64,000 nt of DNA from Parietichytrium sp. I65-24A (lineage: Eukaryota; Sar; Bigyra; Thraustochytrida; Thraustochytriidae), in NCBI GenBank assembly GCA_012862575.1, contig BLSF01000048.1:67797-131796 (forward strand). Reading direction: 5' to 3'. Shown piece by piece: positions 12,743-23,660 of this stretch. A program made the position numbers and the translations under genes. Every line of letters starts with the position of its first letter. The stretch's first letter is position 1. Under the pieces are notes generated by a model. The model ran no database searches. It was given only the letters and a program-made list of their open reading frames with translations, and was not told the DNA's origin.

Positions 12743-13961
12743 CTCGGCCAAAGAGCGCACAGCCTTGATGAGATGCCGGATTGTGGGATGCCATGCGACT
12801 TCCAGAGTAAATCGTTTTATTTCGCGAACGACCGCGAGTTTGACGAGTCACGTGACAGCGGCTGTGGTGGGTTGTTGCGCCGCAACTCAGGCTTGATACC
12901 GTGACCGTGACCGTGACCGTGACACCTAACACCCAAACGGACATGTTAGGTGGTACAGTACTATACTAGTACACACGACATGGTCTTCGCTCCAACTTGA
13001 CGAATCCAGGAAGGATGGTTCTGTTGGTTTGCGTTTGGTTCCTCGTGTGAAGCACAAATCGAAATTACATTGAGAATGGCGTCCATGAACTTATTTCTGC
13101 CGCTTGTTGTTTGACTCACCGAAACACTGGCTATCTTAAAGCATCTCAATGATCAGATCTTGAAGCTTTTGTACCTCGCCATGCAAATGCTCTCTTTGCA
13201 GTCAATCAACCTTTGAAAATGTAATTATTGGCGAGTCGCAAAGTTCTATAATTATTGGCTCAGGTTCCATATTATTGAATTATTGGTGACCAAATACTGT
13301 TGGCAGCAAAATCTGAATCCTGTTTGCGCACGAGTTCTTATTTGTCAGTGCTCACAAGTGAGTCTTTGAGGGTGGTTTATTTGAGTATGTTTCACCATGA
13401 GCTGTCAGGCGATAGTTGGACTCTCGATTCACGGTCAAACACATGGCCCTGTTGAATACATCGAGTTCTCTGCAACAGTTTTCATGGTAGACAGAATCAG
13501 ACCTTATAGTCACATCTAAACAATCCGTTAAGCCGGCCACTTGGACTCGGACAATCTCGGACCCCATTATTACTAGCTAGCTAGTAGAGACTTGTTGTCA
13601 CAGGTCAAACCCTACCAATCAGCTAGTCGAGGTTGAGCTCATTCGAAGTGAGTTGAGCTGAGCCAGAAATTCGAAACGGTCATCTCTCGACTCTCCCCAA
13701 GAGAAGGGAAGCAAGTGGTTTGGTCAGAAAGAGTTCTGGCGCGCGTGGCCACCGCGTTGAGCCGACGAACTTAGCCCATGCCTTTTTCGAGCGCTCCTCT
13801 TCCTTCACCCGTTTTTTTGGCCGCGCCGTGCTGGCTAGTTTGCGATCCCTGTCGACCGCGGCGCTCACTTACCTCAGTAGTTCTCGACTCGGAGCGTGCG
13901 GAGCAAGAGTTGGCGGTGTATATTGGCGCAGAAGCTAGGGCGTTTTGAAGCGCACTCAAAG
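12743..13961. other. Divergent intergenic region, no gene
   Basis: 1.2 kb between the 5' ends of the LRR gene and the TMEM216-like gene. Contains a GTGACC tandem repeat (12900-12922), an ATAATTATTGG repeat pair (13225-13290) and a GCTAGCTAGTAG stretch near 13575. No supported coding frame. Confidence 0.6.
12898..12923. repeat. GTGACC hexamer tandem repeat
   Basis: Four tandem GTGACC units just upstream of the minus-strand LRR gene. Confidence 0.85.
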
Positions 13962-14603
13962 ATGGGCGAAAAGGTCCTGTCGTCTCTGCCTTTGCAGATC
14001 TTACTCTATTTCAACGGGGCCTTCGCAGTTTTGTTCTTCATCATCGAGCTCGCTGTTTTTATCTATAAAGGTGAGTTTTCCCAGTGGAAGAGTTTATGCG
14101 GGTGGGGCTCGTCGCTGTTAAAAACTTTGTGCTTACGCTGTTTGAGGGTTTGCAGGAAACTCATTTTTATATGCGAACGGGGTGTTCACCGTCGAGATCG
14201 TTTTCTTAGTCCTGTACCTTCTGCTTGAGAAAGTGAGACTCTTCCAAGGTAAGTTTCGTAGTCATAATTGAGAAGGTGTCGTGAGCAGCCTTGCAATATG
14301 CCCCGTACGGCAGAGGATCTTGCTTTTCACGGAAGGTGACGTGTAACGCTGCTTCGAGGGCCGCTAACTTTTTCCGACTGTGCAGCCTCAAAAGGGAACA
14401 AGATTGAGCAAATTGGGCCGCTCGCATGGTCCTTGCTTCTGTCCATCGGAGTTACAGTCATCCACATCTTTTACTTTCAGCTCCAGACATACGTCTTGAA
14501 GATTGATCGGATATTGAATGGAGCTGGCCTTGTGTTCGTCGCTGTGGAGGGCCTTCTCACGGTTCTCACTTCGTTAACGTTCTATCGAGACTCCAAATTT
14601 TAA
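13962..14603 (+). CDS. TMEM216/TMEM80-family ciliary transition-zone membrane protein
   Basis: Three small exons read by hand: 13962-14070, 14156-14248 and 14386-14603; donors GTGAGT and GTAAGT, acceptors TTGCAG and TGTGCAG, with a CTAAC branch site in intron 2. The 139-residue product has four hydrophobic segments. Family signatures are SLPLQILLYFNGAFA at the start, LYLLLEKVRLFQASKGNKIE across the exon 2/3 join, IGPLAW, and LQTYVLKIDRILNGAGLVF. Human TMEM216 is of similar length (about 145 residues). Family members sit in the MKS/tectonic module of the ciliary transition zone and gate ciliary membrane traffic. TMEM80 or TMEM17 are the alternatives within the superfamily. It implies that this organism builds cilia or flagella. 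Confidence 0.87.
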
Positions 14604-15325
14604 GTGGACTGGCTGCAACCCAACTTAGCCCAATCGATTTCGTGCGAAATGAAGTACTCAGATGTGTACATAGCTCCTTCCAGCGTGCTATAAAAGGAGT
14701 GATAGTTTTGTCCGGAGGCAGAAGAGCCACTCACTTGTTAAAACGGGCCCCCACTTTACTGGTGAGACAGATGCCTGAGGCCGCTGTGCAGGACATGAGT
14801 ATGAGTTGTGAATAAGTTCAACTATTCAATTATATAAGAGATACCAAAAAAACAAAAAGAAGTCACTTAATGACAGCCAAATTATTTGGCGAGAGAACCT
14901 GCTCCGTGCGCCTGCAAAAATATGCCCTGCTGGAGAGTTCCTCCTTTTCTCTGCGTGTTCTGTTTGTTGACTTGAGATATTTTCAAGATCAAACCAATCA
15001 AGAGCGATGACAAAGACGAGATAATGGTGACGTGAAAGTGAAGAAATGTATAGAACACCTTAGCGCCGTGTCTTTACAGTTAATTAGAGCTTAGCACCAA
15101 ATCGTTAACCATTGTTAGCAGCAGGTAAGATTTTCTCTGTTCTATTCTGTCTTCTTGTAGTGTTCACTGTTCAGAAAAGAGGAGACACATTGTCATTCTT
15201 TCTACCTTCCCTTTCTTCTCCTCCTCTTCTACTTCCTCTTCCTTTCGTCCGACGCGCGAGGAAAGCCCGGCTGCGCTCGGTTTCGATGCGCACCGGTCAA
15301 GCAGAGGAAACAGCTTTGTGGAGCT
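14604..15325. other. Intergenic region upstream of the SPRY-CHAT gene
   Basis: About 720 bases holding the 3' flank of the TMEM216-like gene and the promoter of the next gene. A TATAAAAG word at about 14691 is a possible TATA box, though it is some 630 bases from the downstream ATG. A pyrimidine-rich stretch at 15195-15245 lies just before the start. Confidence 0.5.
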
Positions 15326-18300
15326 ATGGCAGACGGCGCACTAGCTAGTCCGAATGGCTGGGAGAAGTCTTCCTTTGTGAAAGGCACGGAGGCTTTGGTC
15401 ATTTCAGTGCACTGTGCACGTGATTCGGTTTGCATTGCCGCCAATAGTGGGTTTGCTGCAAATGGCAGCGATCGAGAGCCATGGCAAACTCATTATTTCG
15501 AAATCAAAGTTCAACACCTGGACGGGAACATGGTGATAGGGCTGGCTTTCTTCCCTGACAATGATAGTTACCCCGGCTGGAAGCACGGGTCATTCGGATT
15601 TCACAGCTCGGGCGAATTCACTTGCGGTTCAATCGCGCGCTCAGAGATTGTGGGGAATTCTGCATGCGTTAGGCCTTTTCAAGCCGAGGATACCGTTGGT
15701 TGCGGCTGGGTTCCGTACCAGAGACTGCTCTTTTTCACTTTGAATGGTCAACTTGTTAGAACTACTGTGAAAGTGAGCGTTGATGACTACCCCCTTGGCG
15801 TGGATGAGATCTATCCAGTGGTTGGCTTCCAGGCAGAGTCAAGTGCGATCGTTCTTGGAAATTTTGGCATTGGTACTCAATTTGTTTGGGAGGATGCAAC
15901 CCCAGATCAGCTTCGCCGAGGCTCTCTTAAGGACACTCCGATCTTCTCCGTCTTGTCGGCCAATGACGACGAGAGAGAGCTCTCAGCGCCTGTCAATGCC
16001 CCCGATTCCTTCACCACGTCGCAAGCGGGTCTAGCTTCGGACACATCCCAAGGCTATGTACATGTCACGACTAGCGAGAGCTCCAAGCACACAGAAGGAG
16101 AGCGCGAAGTGAATCATTCGTCCTCGACATCAGCCGGCGTAAAAAATTCCCAGAAAGGAGTTATAGCGAACAATTTATTTGCCTCAACAGTATCGATGCT
16201 GATGCGCACAGCGCGAAGCAGAAGGCGGATGGGCGCAAAGCATTACATGCACCCGAATTCGAGTAGCACATTTACGAATAGTCCTTCGTCAACACACGAT
16301 CCCTTTGCTCGTGGCGCATCTTATTTTGGTGTTCCAGCATTAGGTTCAGATATAACTTCCGCGCTTTACGAGCGACTCATAGGCTCTGACGACATTGACG
16401 ATGAGGAGAGCAAGGACGCGAATGTCGTCAAGCTGTCAGAAAAGTTGGGGACCATGGACCGTGAGCTGGCGGAGATTAAATCTCTGATCTCTGGGAACCC
16501 CGATGAAGCTCGAAGGCGCGCGACTCTTCTGGAAGCCCAGCATCAAAAGCTGAGACAAGAGTGGATAAACATGATCGTTAGTGAGACATCCGAGTCTACG
16601 TTGGCCAATCTGCTTGAATTAATAGGTCGGCTGTTTGATATTATTGCTCGCACACAAGAAATCGTGTCTGCTATCCCTTCGCCGGCTGAAGTGGACGACT
16701 TTGGCAATAGAATAGGTGGCTCTGACGACCCGAGTCCGAGAATATCTGATGAGGAGACGGAGGGAAGGCCCCTCGGTGACGAGGACGTGCACTCCGAAGG
16801 TGCCGCAGAGAAAGAGGGTTCAAAGAGCGAGTCCCAAGTATATGCGGAAGAAAGCTTGGATGACCAATCGGAGGCAATTGAAGCTGGGGAACACGGATTC
16901 GCTGGTGAGGACTCTGCAAAAACAAGACCAAAGCCAACGCACTACGGCGTGTCTCAGGGCGCGGCAGATACAATTCGAGACTTGCTATTCTACCTGCGTT
17001 CTGGGAATGAGACAATACAGTCCAACGCGGCATACAGTTTATTTTTCCTTGTCCTCGAGGATCAGAACGATCCTGTCAGAAATCACAGCTATATCGACGC
17101 CTTACAAGGGGGAGCAATTAGCACGCTGGCTTTTGTTTTAGAAAAGCACCGTGCTGGCGAAAATGCAAGACTTCGATACGGAGTGTGTATGGCGATGGTA
17201 GCAATAGCTTCAGGCGCCTGGGTGGATGTTTCGTCTGCTCATGTGGCCGGTATCGACGCGAAAACCTCTAACACTACCAGTGACGTTCAAGAGCAAAAGC
17301 GATACGCCATGGACAAGTCCATTGCTGCGAATTTGTTTCTTTCCGAGTTGCCCAGCGTCCTGATGGCATGCGAAGTACTCTTACGAGAAAGTTGTTTCTG
17401 CTGCCAAGGCGCCCTCCCCCTTCGGACAGAATCGTTCTCGGGATGCTCGATGATCATTCGAGAGGTAACGCTGGCTATTGCGAATTTATGCCTCATCTTC
17501 CATGCACATGCACAAGACTCAACGCAAAATCGTGGTTCTGGAACGGCCTCGATTGCAGAGCTTTCTAATATCAGCGCCTCTCGCGACCCGCTCATGCAAG
17601 GAAAGCAGGTGGCTTGGGCGTCCGATATGGTGACACGCGCAGTGCCACTGCTTGTAGAAATTTGTTGTACAATAATGAACTCGCAGAGCAGCATCAAGGA
17701 CAGCAGCGACGAGATTTGCTTCACAGAGTCCTGTCGAATGGCTTCTTTCACCTTGGCTCTACTCTCTCAGTATCCATCCACGCACCAGAGCATGGTTGAT
17801 CACGAAGTGCTGCCTTTGCTCGTTCAATTCATGTCTCAGAAAGATCCCGAGCTCAACTTGCATTCGCTATCTACTCTATACTGGCTCACTAGCACGGCGG
17901 TCCCTCAAATTGACACTGCAACTGTGCACAGTTTCGGGAATCACTCAAAGTCGACATTATCTCGCCACCTCAAGCACTTGGGAAAGGACTATTTGGAGAA
18001 GTATGTCCTTGTTGGATTCATAGTGGCCCATCTAATACAGCTCAAGATGTTCAATTTCTTGCTGCAGTTGGCAAGTCAAGACGCGCCATTACCATTGAAT
18101 CTCCGTTGCGTTCTTACAGCGTGTTTTGCGTCGCTGTCGGCGCTTGGGCCTTGCGAAAGCAAGTTTTGCCATCGAAAAAGCTGCCTTGCCATCTTAAGTT
18201 TAGCAAGCAAGATCGTGACTGAGCTACCAGATGAAAATGGAGCGATTTACTCCGATGAAGGACACCGGTTCAGTGAAGAGGAGGCCACGGACGTGGAACG

Positions 18301-21300
18301 CTTGGTGGCACAATCACGCAACTTTGACCTGCGGAGCGTGGGTACGGGTGAAGTTGATCTTCATAAAAGTTTTTCGGCGAAGCAGCATCGCGTCTCCAAT
18401 TCATGGCCTACAGCGCCTTCGAAGGATGGGCGCGTCGGGCGTGTTGCGAAAGAATTTAGCTTCAGCAACAATATCATCACGGACTCTGGCACAACACTGT
18501 CGGCAGCTCGAGGAGAGATTCGCCGCACGGTGTCTTCAAGCTCGAGGCGGAAGGTAGATCTCGACAGAGTTAGAGGAGCTTCGTGTGACTCGCTCCCCGA
18601 CAAGGTGCTGGAACTGCGTTATCTCTCCTTGATGCTCAATAATCTCTTCGAAAGGGATTTCATTCTCACGGTGCTCCGGGAGAATCTTGATCAATACTGG
18701 TCTATCATTGCTCGCCTTTGTGGGTCTCAAGACTCGTTTGTTGCATTGTATGCCCTACGAACTGCTTCCCGTCTCTCGGAGAAATTCCCCCAAGTTTGCG
18801 AGGCGCTAGAGAACTGCAAAATATCGACTTGCATCCTAGAAACGCTCGTTGCTCATTCAGACGAAGAGAGGCACGGTGGTTCCCGAAGTGAAGTCCAAAA
18901 CGAGATTCTCATTCACGCCTGGGTTCTTCTCGGGAACCTTTCGAACTCTAGCTGGGTGTCTCGGGTGAGCGTTATTGAGAGTGACGCTATCAGGTACTCG
19001 GTGGACACCTTGTTTGGAATGTACCAGCTCGATTCGGCGGACAACGCAGAGCGGAGTACCTCATCCACTAGTCTTACAGCATTGTCAAAGCTGAACGGAG
19101 ATGAGGAGTCTCGGAAGATTGTAGTGCGGGAGCCTGAAGGAATGGAGATTGAACTCACTCGCCAAGCCGTGCGCGTGCTTGGAGGATTGGCCGAAGGTGT
19201 TGCCCAGATCCGACTGAAAAATTTATTCTCTGCGGACGAAAGGAGTGAGGAGTCCCCGAATGAAGAAAGGACCGAACCGCTACTTCCCATTCGAAATGAA
19301 GACGATCTCGCGCGATGGCAAGTTGTCTCGAGGCTTTTTCTGGAGCAATCGGACCAACTCCTTTTGATTACAATTATTTTGCTTGGCTCTCCGGCGCCTG
19401 CTGTCCAGTGCGAGGCATGCCGTGCCCTCGCTTTCATCACTTGTTGCCCGTTCTCAAGTACTTTGAATTTCGAGGTCGCGCGGTTAGTGTTGCGATACCT
19501 CGTTCAGCTCGCCGAAGGCGGGCACAGCGACAGACAGCTTCAGCGGCATGCGGAAGAGGTTTTGGTAGGACTCGGATTTCGGGAAGGCTGTAATGACATT
19601 CAAAGATGCGAGAGGGATGCAACAGAGCTATTCAACTGGCATATCATGCTGCAGTCTCTTGAACAACAACGTGCCATACACTGTGCCATTTTTGCGGCGA
19701 CGTGGTTCTCGTGGAACCCCTTGCTCCCGGCGCATGAATCGTGCGCAAATTTCTTGGAGCTGGCAAGGTCTTCGGACGTGCTGGAGACCTTGTTCATGGC
19801 TGAAATGCTCTGCGGCGGATTGCAAACTGCAAACAACCCCCCCGAACTGCTCTATGGCGCGGCGTTCCCGGACAAGGTGCAAATGTCCTTTTCCGACCGA
19901 AACCCTCCCAGTGGCAGCTTCGCAGATTCAAGCTCCTTCGAAAACCAGCCATTGCTGCGGAAGCACAACTCCCTGGTCGACTTGCGCTGGCTTCGGAGAA
20001 TGATTGGATGTGGTATCCGTGCAATCGTTGCATACGATTCTGACGACGAGGATAGCATTCGGGTGTACCAACCTGAGCTTGAGAACCCCGGTCCTCAGGA
20101 GAGGAAAGAGGACGCGCGGAACCCGTACTTGCCTCGAATTAACAGCGAGAGCAGTGAGTGGCGCTCATCTTTGCTTGCGTACCTTCAATCCACGCTGTCG
20201 ATATCTCGAGACTTTGCATCTGGATCTTGCTCCTGGGATGTCAAAGCAAAGGACCCCATACACCAGGTTGCAAGCGATCCTAGGCCAGGTACCCGAGGAT
20301 ATGCTGGTAGCCTCCCAAGGGCGTTCGTGGAGGTGATGCAGAGCCAATACCCATCCGAAGTCCAAAGACGAGCTATTTTGATGCCGCGATTTAACCTGTC
20401 GGAAGCTGAGAATTTTAAAATTCAACACTTTGTGCCGAAGGTTCCACTGGTGATTGAGGTGGCGAATGCCAAAGATTTGACGGCGATTTGCAGCCACATG
20501 ATTCAGTGCATAATTTCGAAGCGATACTCCGAATTTGCACCACGGGCGCTTTGGTTTGAGCGCGCAGATGAGAAGAGTGGTCCCCAACTTCGCCGAGCAC
20601 CCGGTCTCCGCAGATATCAATACCAGATGCCAGCTGCAGATGATTGGCATTTGAAAGTCGACAACGTAGATATTGTCGAGGAACCAGAGCAGTTTCAGTT
20701 CAACCTGAAACACTGCCTACTGCGATTTCCGTCCATCACATCTGTATGCATAAAGATGGACTCCCATAGTAGAGCCTCACAGTCAATGTATTTGAGCGCC
20801 TCCAAACGCGCGGGATCGGGTGGGAATTCATCGCGCAGGTCGAAAACCCACCTAGGCTCCGTGTTTGAATCTCTTCCAAACAGCGTGACGTGGTGCACAT
20901 TTGACGGATCCCTTGGTGTCTCGGATCTTGAGGCGATTACTAATGTGGTGTCCATGGGAAAGATGACCTTGCAAGGTTTGGCGATTCGAAATTGTGGGTT
21001 CAGCGGACCTCAGATGGACAAATTTTTCATGGCTTTGCAGCCTCTAGAGTCCTTCGGGGATACTTTGCGCAACAATGTCAGGTTTGGGGCAACACCAAGC
21101 AAATCGAGGCACCATCTGCGCTTCTTGGACCTGGCCGGCAATCGGCTTGGAGATCAAGGTTGTGCTCGGGTAATTTCTGTCATCGCAGACAGCAATTCGT
21201 ACGGCACTCTTGAAAGCCTCGGAATTTCTGGCAACGACATTGGGCCAGATGCAACCCACACGCTGCACGCTCTACAAGGACAAGGAGCGAAAAGGCTTGG

Positions 21301-23660
21301 TCTGCTATCAGCGAATACTAATATCCAAGAGCTGTTTCTTGAAAACAATGGAATTGGGGAACGCGCCGCGGCTGCAATTCTCCAACATTTGGTTAAATCG
21401 TTATGCTCTCTCAGGTTTCTCAGTCTTCGCTCAAATGGAATTCAGGGCCCGCAAGTTGAAAATGCGCTGTTGGAGGTGCTCGTGACACCATCGAATCTCG
21501 TAGAGCTGGATTTGGGGGACAATCATCTTTCGTCGAGTTGCGGGGATCGCATTGCCGCATTAGCACATCTGCAATTGCTTTTTCTGGTGTTGGAAGGGAA
21601 TCGCGACATTTCTCCCGCAGTGCAATTGCGCGTGGAAGGGCTACTCTGTTTTCGAAGAAAGGAGTGGACCACAGAGCGCGTGTGCAAGGGAGAGGTGTTT
21701 TCAGTCTCCCAGGCAGTTGTCGATCCCGGGCCTCGAGATGAAGACTATCCTGGTGGTAGTTTGCTGGGCCCAGCCCCTCTACTTGCTGGCTCCGGGTCAG
21801 ACTCCGAGTTTGAAGGCGTTTACCCAAAGCGCCCGAGCACATGGCTTGGCGCCGCAAAGACGCTGACTGGATTGCAAAGCAGCAGCAAGCTTCATGCACC
21901 GATGTCACCCGAGGAGGATACTACGTTGTCTCAACTTTCGTCGGGTCGTAAGGACCCCTCGGAGGGCGGCGAAGTCCCCAGTAGCAACAGTTTGGCCAGA
22001 CTTGAGGCCCGGCCACGGCTTTCTGTGCTTTTCTCAATCCCTCTGGTAAGCGTCGATATGAACAAGCTCTCGCCGCTGGACAGTATTGCATATGAAAATG
22101 AGATGAAAATGATCAATGGGATATTTCAAGAGGTTTCGTCTGGGGTCGACCTATCATTTGGTTTCGCCACGGAAACGCGTCTATCTATGGAGATGAGTTT
22201 CCATTGCAGCGCAATACACTATTCCGGGTAAGTTGGCGCGAAAAATATGCAGGGATCGCATTTAGAACGGAAGGCTAACTTTCAACATCGTCTGAACGCT
22301 CAACAAATCTACATGACAACAACACAAAAAATCACGCAGGCACGGCAGTGTTGACAAGTTGCTATTTGAGCACGAAGAGAAAATTGGTGCTGGCCGAGAT
22401 ATTCACATAGAGACGCTCCGTCAGATCGCGCGTATCGGCTCTGAGGACGGCAAGTCCGGAGTCAAGTTTGTTTTCGTTTCGGCCTGTCACTCCGAAGCGG
22501 CGGGTCGTGTCTTCGTCGGAGCCGGGGTTCCACATGTTGTCTGCGTAAGAGTGGATGCAAGGGTATTGGACACGGTGGTGTATATGTTCACGCAGCGATT
22601 TTATCGCTCACTTGCGCTGGGAGAGACTGTCCAAGCCTCTTTCGACTCGGCTCGCAGGGACGTGAACAGGGAGAATTTTGCGATGATTGAGAAGACCCCA
22701 GGGAACCAGTTTCTCCTCCTTCCTGAAGAGGCCAACCATGATGTTCCAGTGTTTCCTCGGCCACAACATATCCTGCCTCGTCCAGCAAATGCTCCCCGAT
22801 TGTCGCCTAACGGGCTCTCGGAAATGAAACACGCTGCCGAGGAGCGCAATAAGCTCTGGCGTTACTGCTTTGTGCCGCACAATGGGCAGTTTTTCGTGGG
22901 ACGGAAGCTTGAGACATACCACGTGCTGCAGCTTGTCCACAGACACAAAGTTGTCTCCATCACCGGGCCGCCGGGCATCGGGAAGACTTTTGTTTCTATC
23001 ACTGCCTGCAACTACATGCTAGAAAGAAAATCTTTTCAAGATGGAGTAGTGTTTTTGCGTCTGAATGATGTGTCAACTTTGTCAGGATTGTTGGACCTCT
23101 TCGGCAAGATGACTATGGAAAGGCGGCATGACAGGCAGATTCTTCAGCTTGATTCGAGCCCCGAGTTCCAGAAAGGAGATTCCGAGGAGCCTCGCATCGA
23201 AAAGCTCTGTGACGTGATCAGGTATCGAAAATTCTTGCTCGTCTTGGACCACTGCGATCAACTCATACAGTCAGAGCCGCGTTTACGTCATTTTCTCGGA
23301 AGGCTTCTTGACGAGGTCGAGCACATCAGACTGTTATTGACGTGTACGGAACCGCCGCGCGAGATCCCTGGGTACTCTGCCCAGGAGCGGCGCCTTCGGC
23401 CCTTGCCATCCGTCGATGCCGTGGAACTATTCCTCCGTGTGTGCAAGCATGCAAGAGTCAAACAGATTCGTTTGCGCCCTGTTGACAGCGAGTATGGAAT
23501 GCTAAACGCTCTTGCAGAAGACGATCTTTTCACGAAAGAATTGAGAGGTTTCCCGAGTCGGGTGTGGACAAAGGCTTGCGGCATGACGCCTGTTGAGCTC
23601 GATGGCCTTCTCAATCGATGCAGTCGGTCTATTTCCCAAAGACAAGAGGAATCCGGTTGA
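15326..23660 (+). CDS. SPRY / ARM-like / LRR / CHAT / NB-ARC multidomain protein
   Basis: Two exons, 15326-22227 and 22340-23660 (112-base intron, GTAAGT...CACGCAG), 2,740 residues. Residues 22-190 form a SPRY domain (YFEIKVQHLDGNMVIGLAFF, PGWKHGSFGFH, VGCGW). About 367-420 is a charged coiled coil. About 540-1530 is helical with ARM/HEAT character (AADTIRDLLFYLRSGNETIQ). About 1850-2110 is RI-type LRR (LRFLDLAGNRLGDQGCA). About 2230-2450 is a CHAT domain with both catalytic residues: His2302 in IHYSGHG and Cys2350 in VSACHSE. About 2490-2700 is an NB-ARC-like NTPase with Walker A GPPGIGKT (2510-2517), Walker B LLVLDH and a GLPL-like GFP; no winged helix or TPR follows. CHAT domains are caspase/separase-fold proteases, so an NLR-like sensor with a protease effector is inferred. 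The join rests on the restored SGHG motif. Confidence 0.85.
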
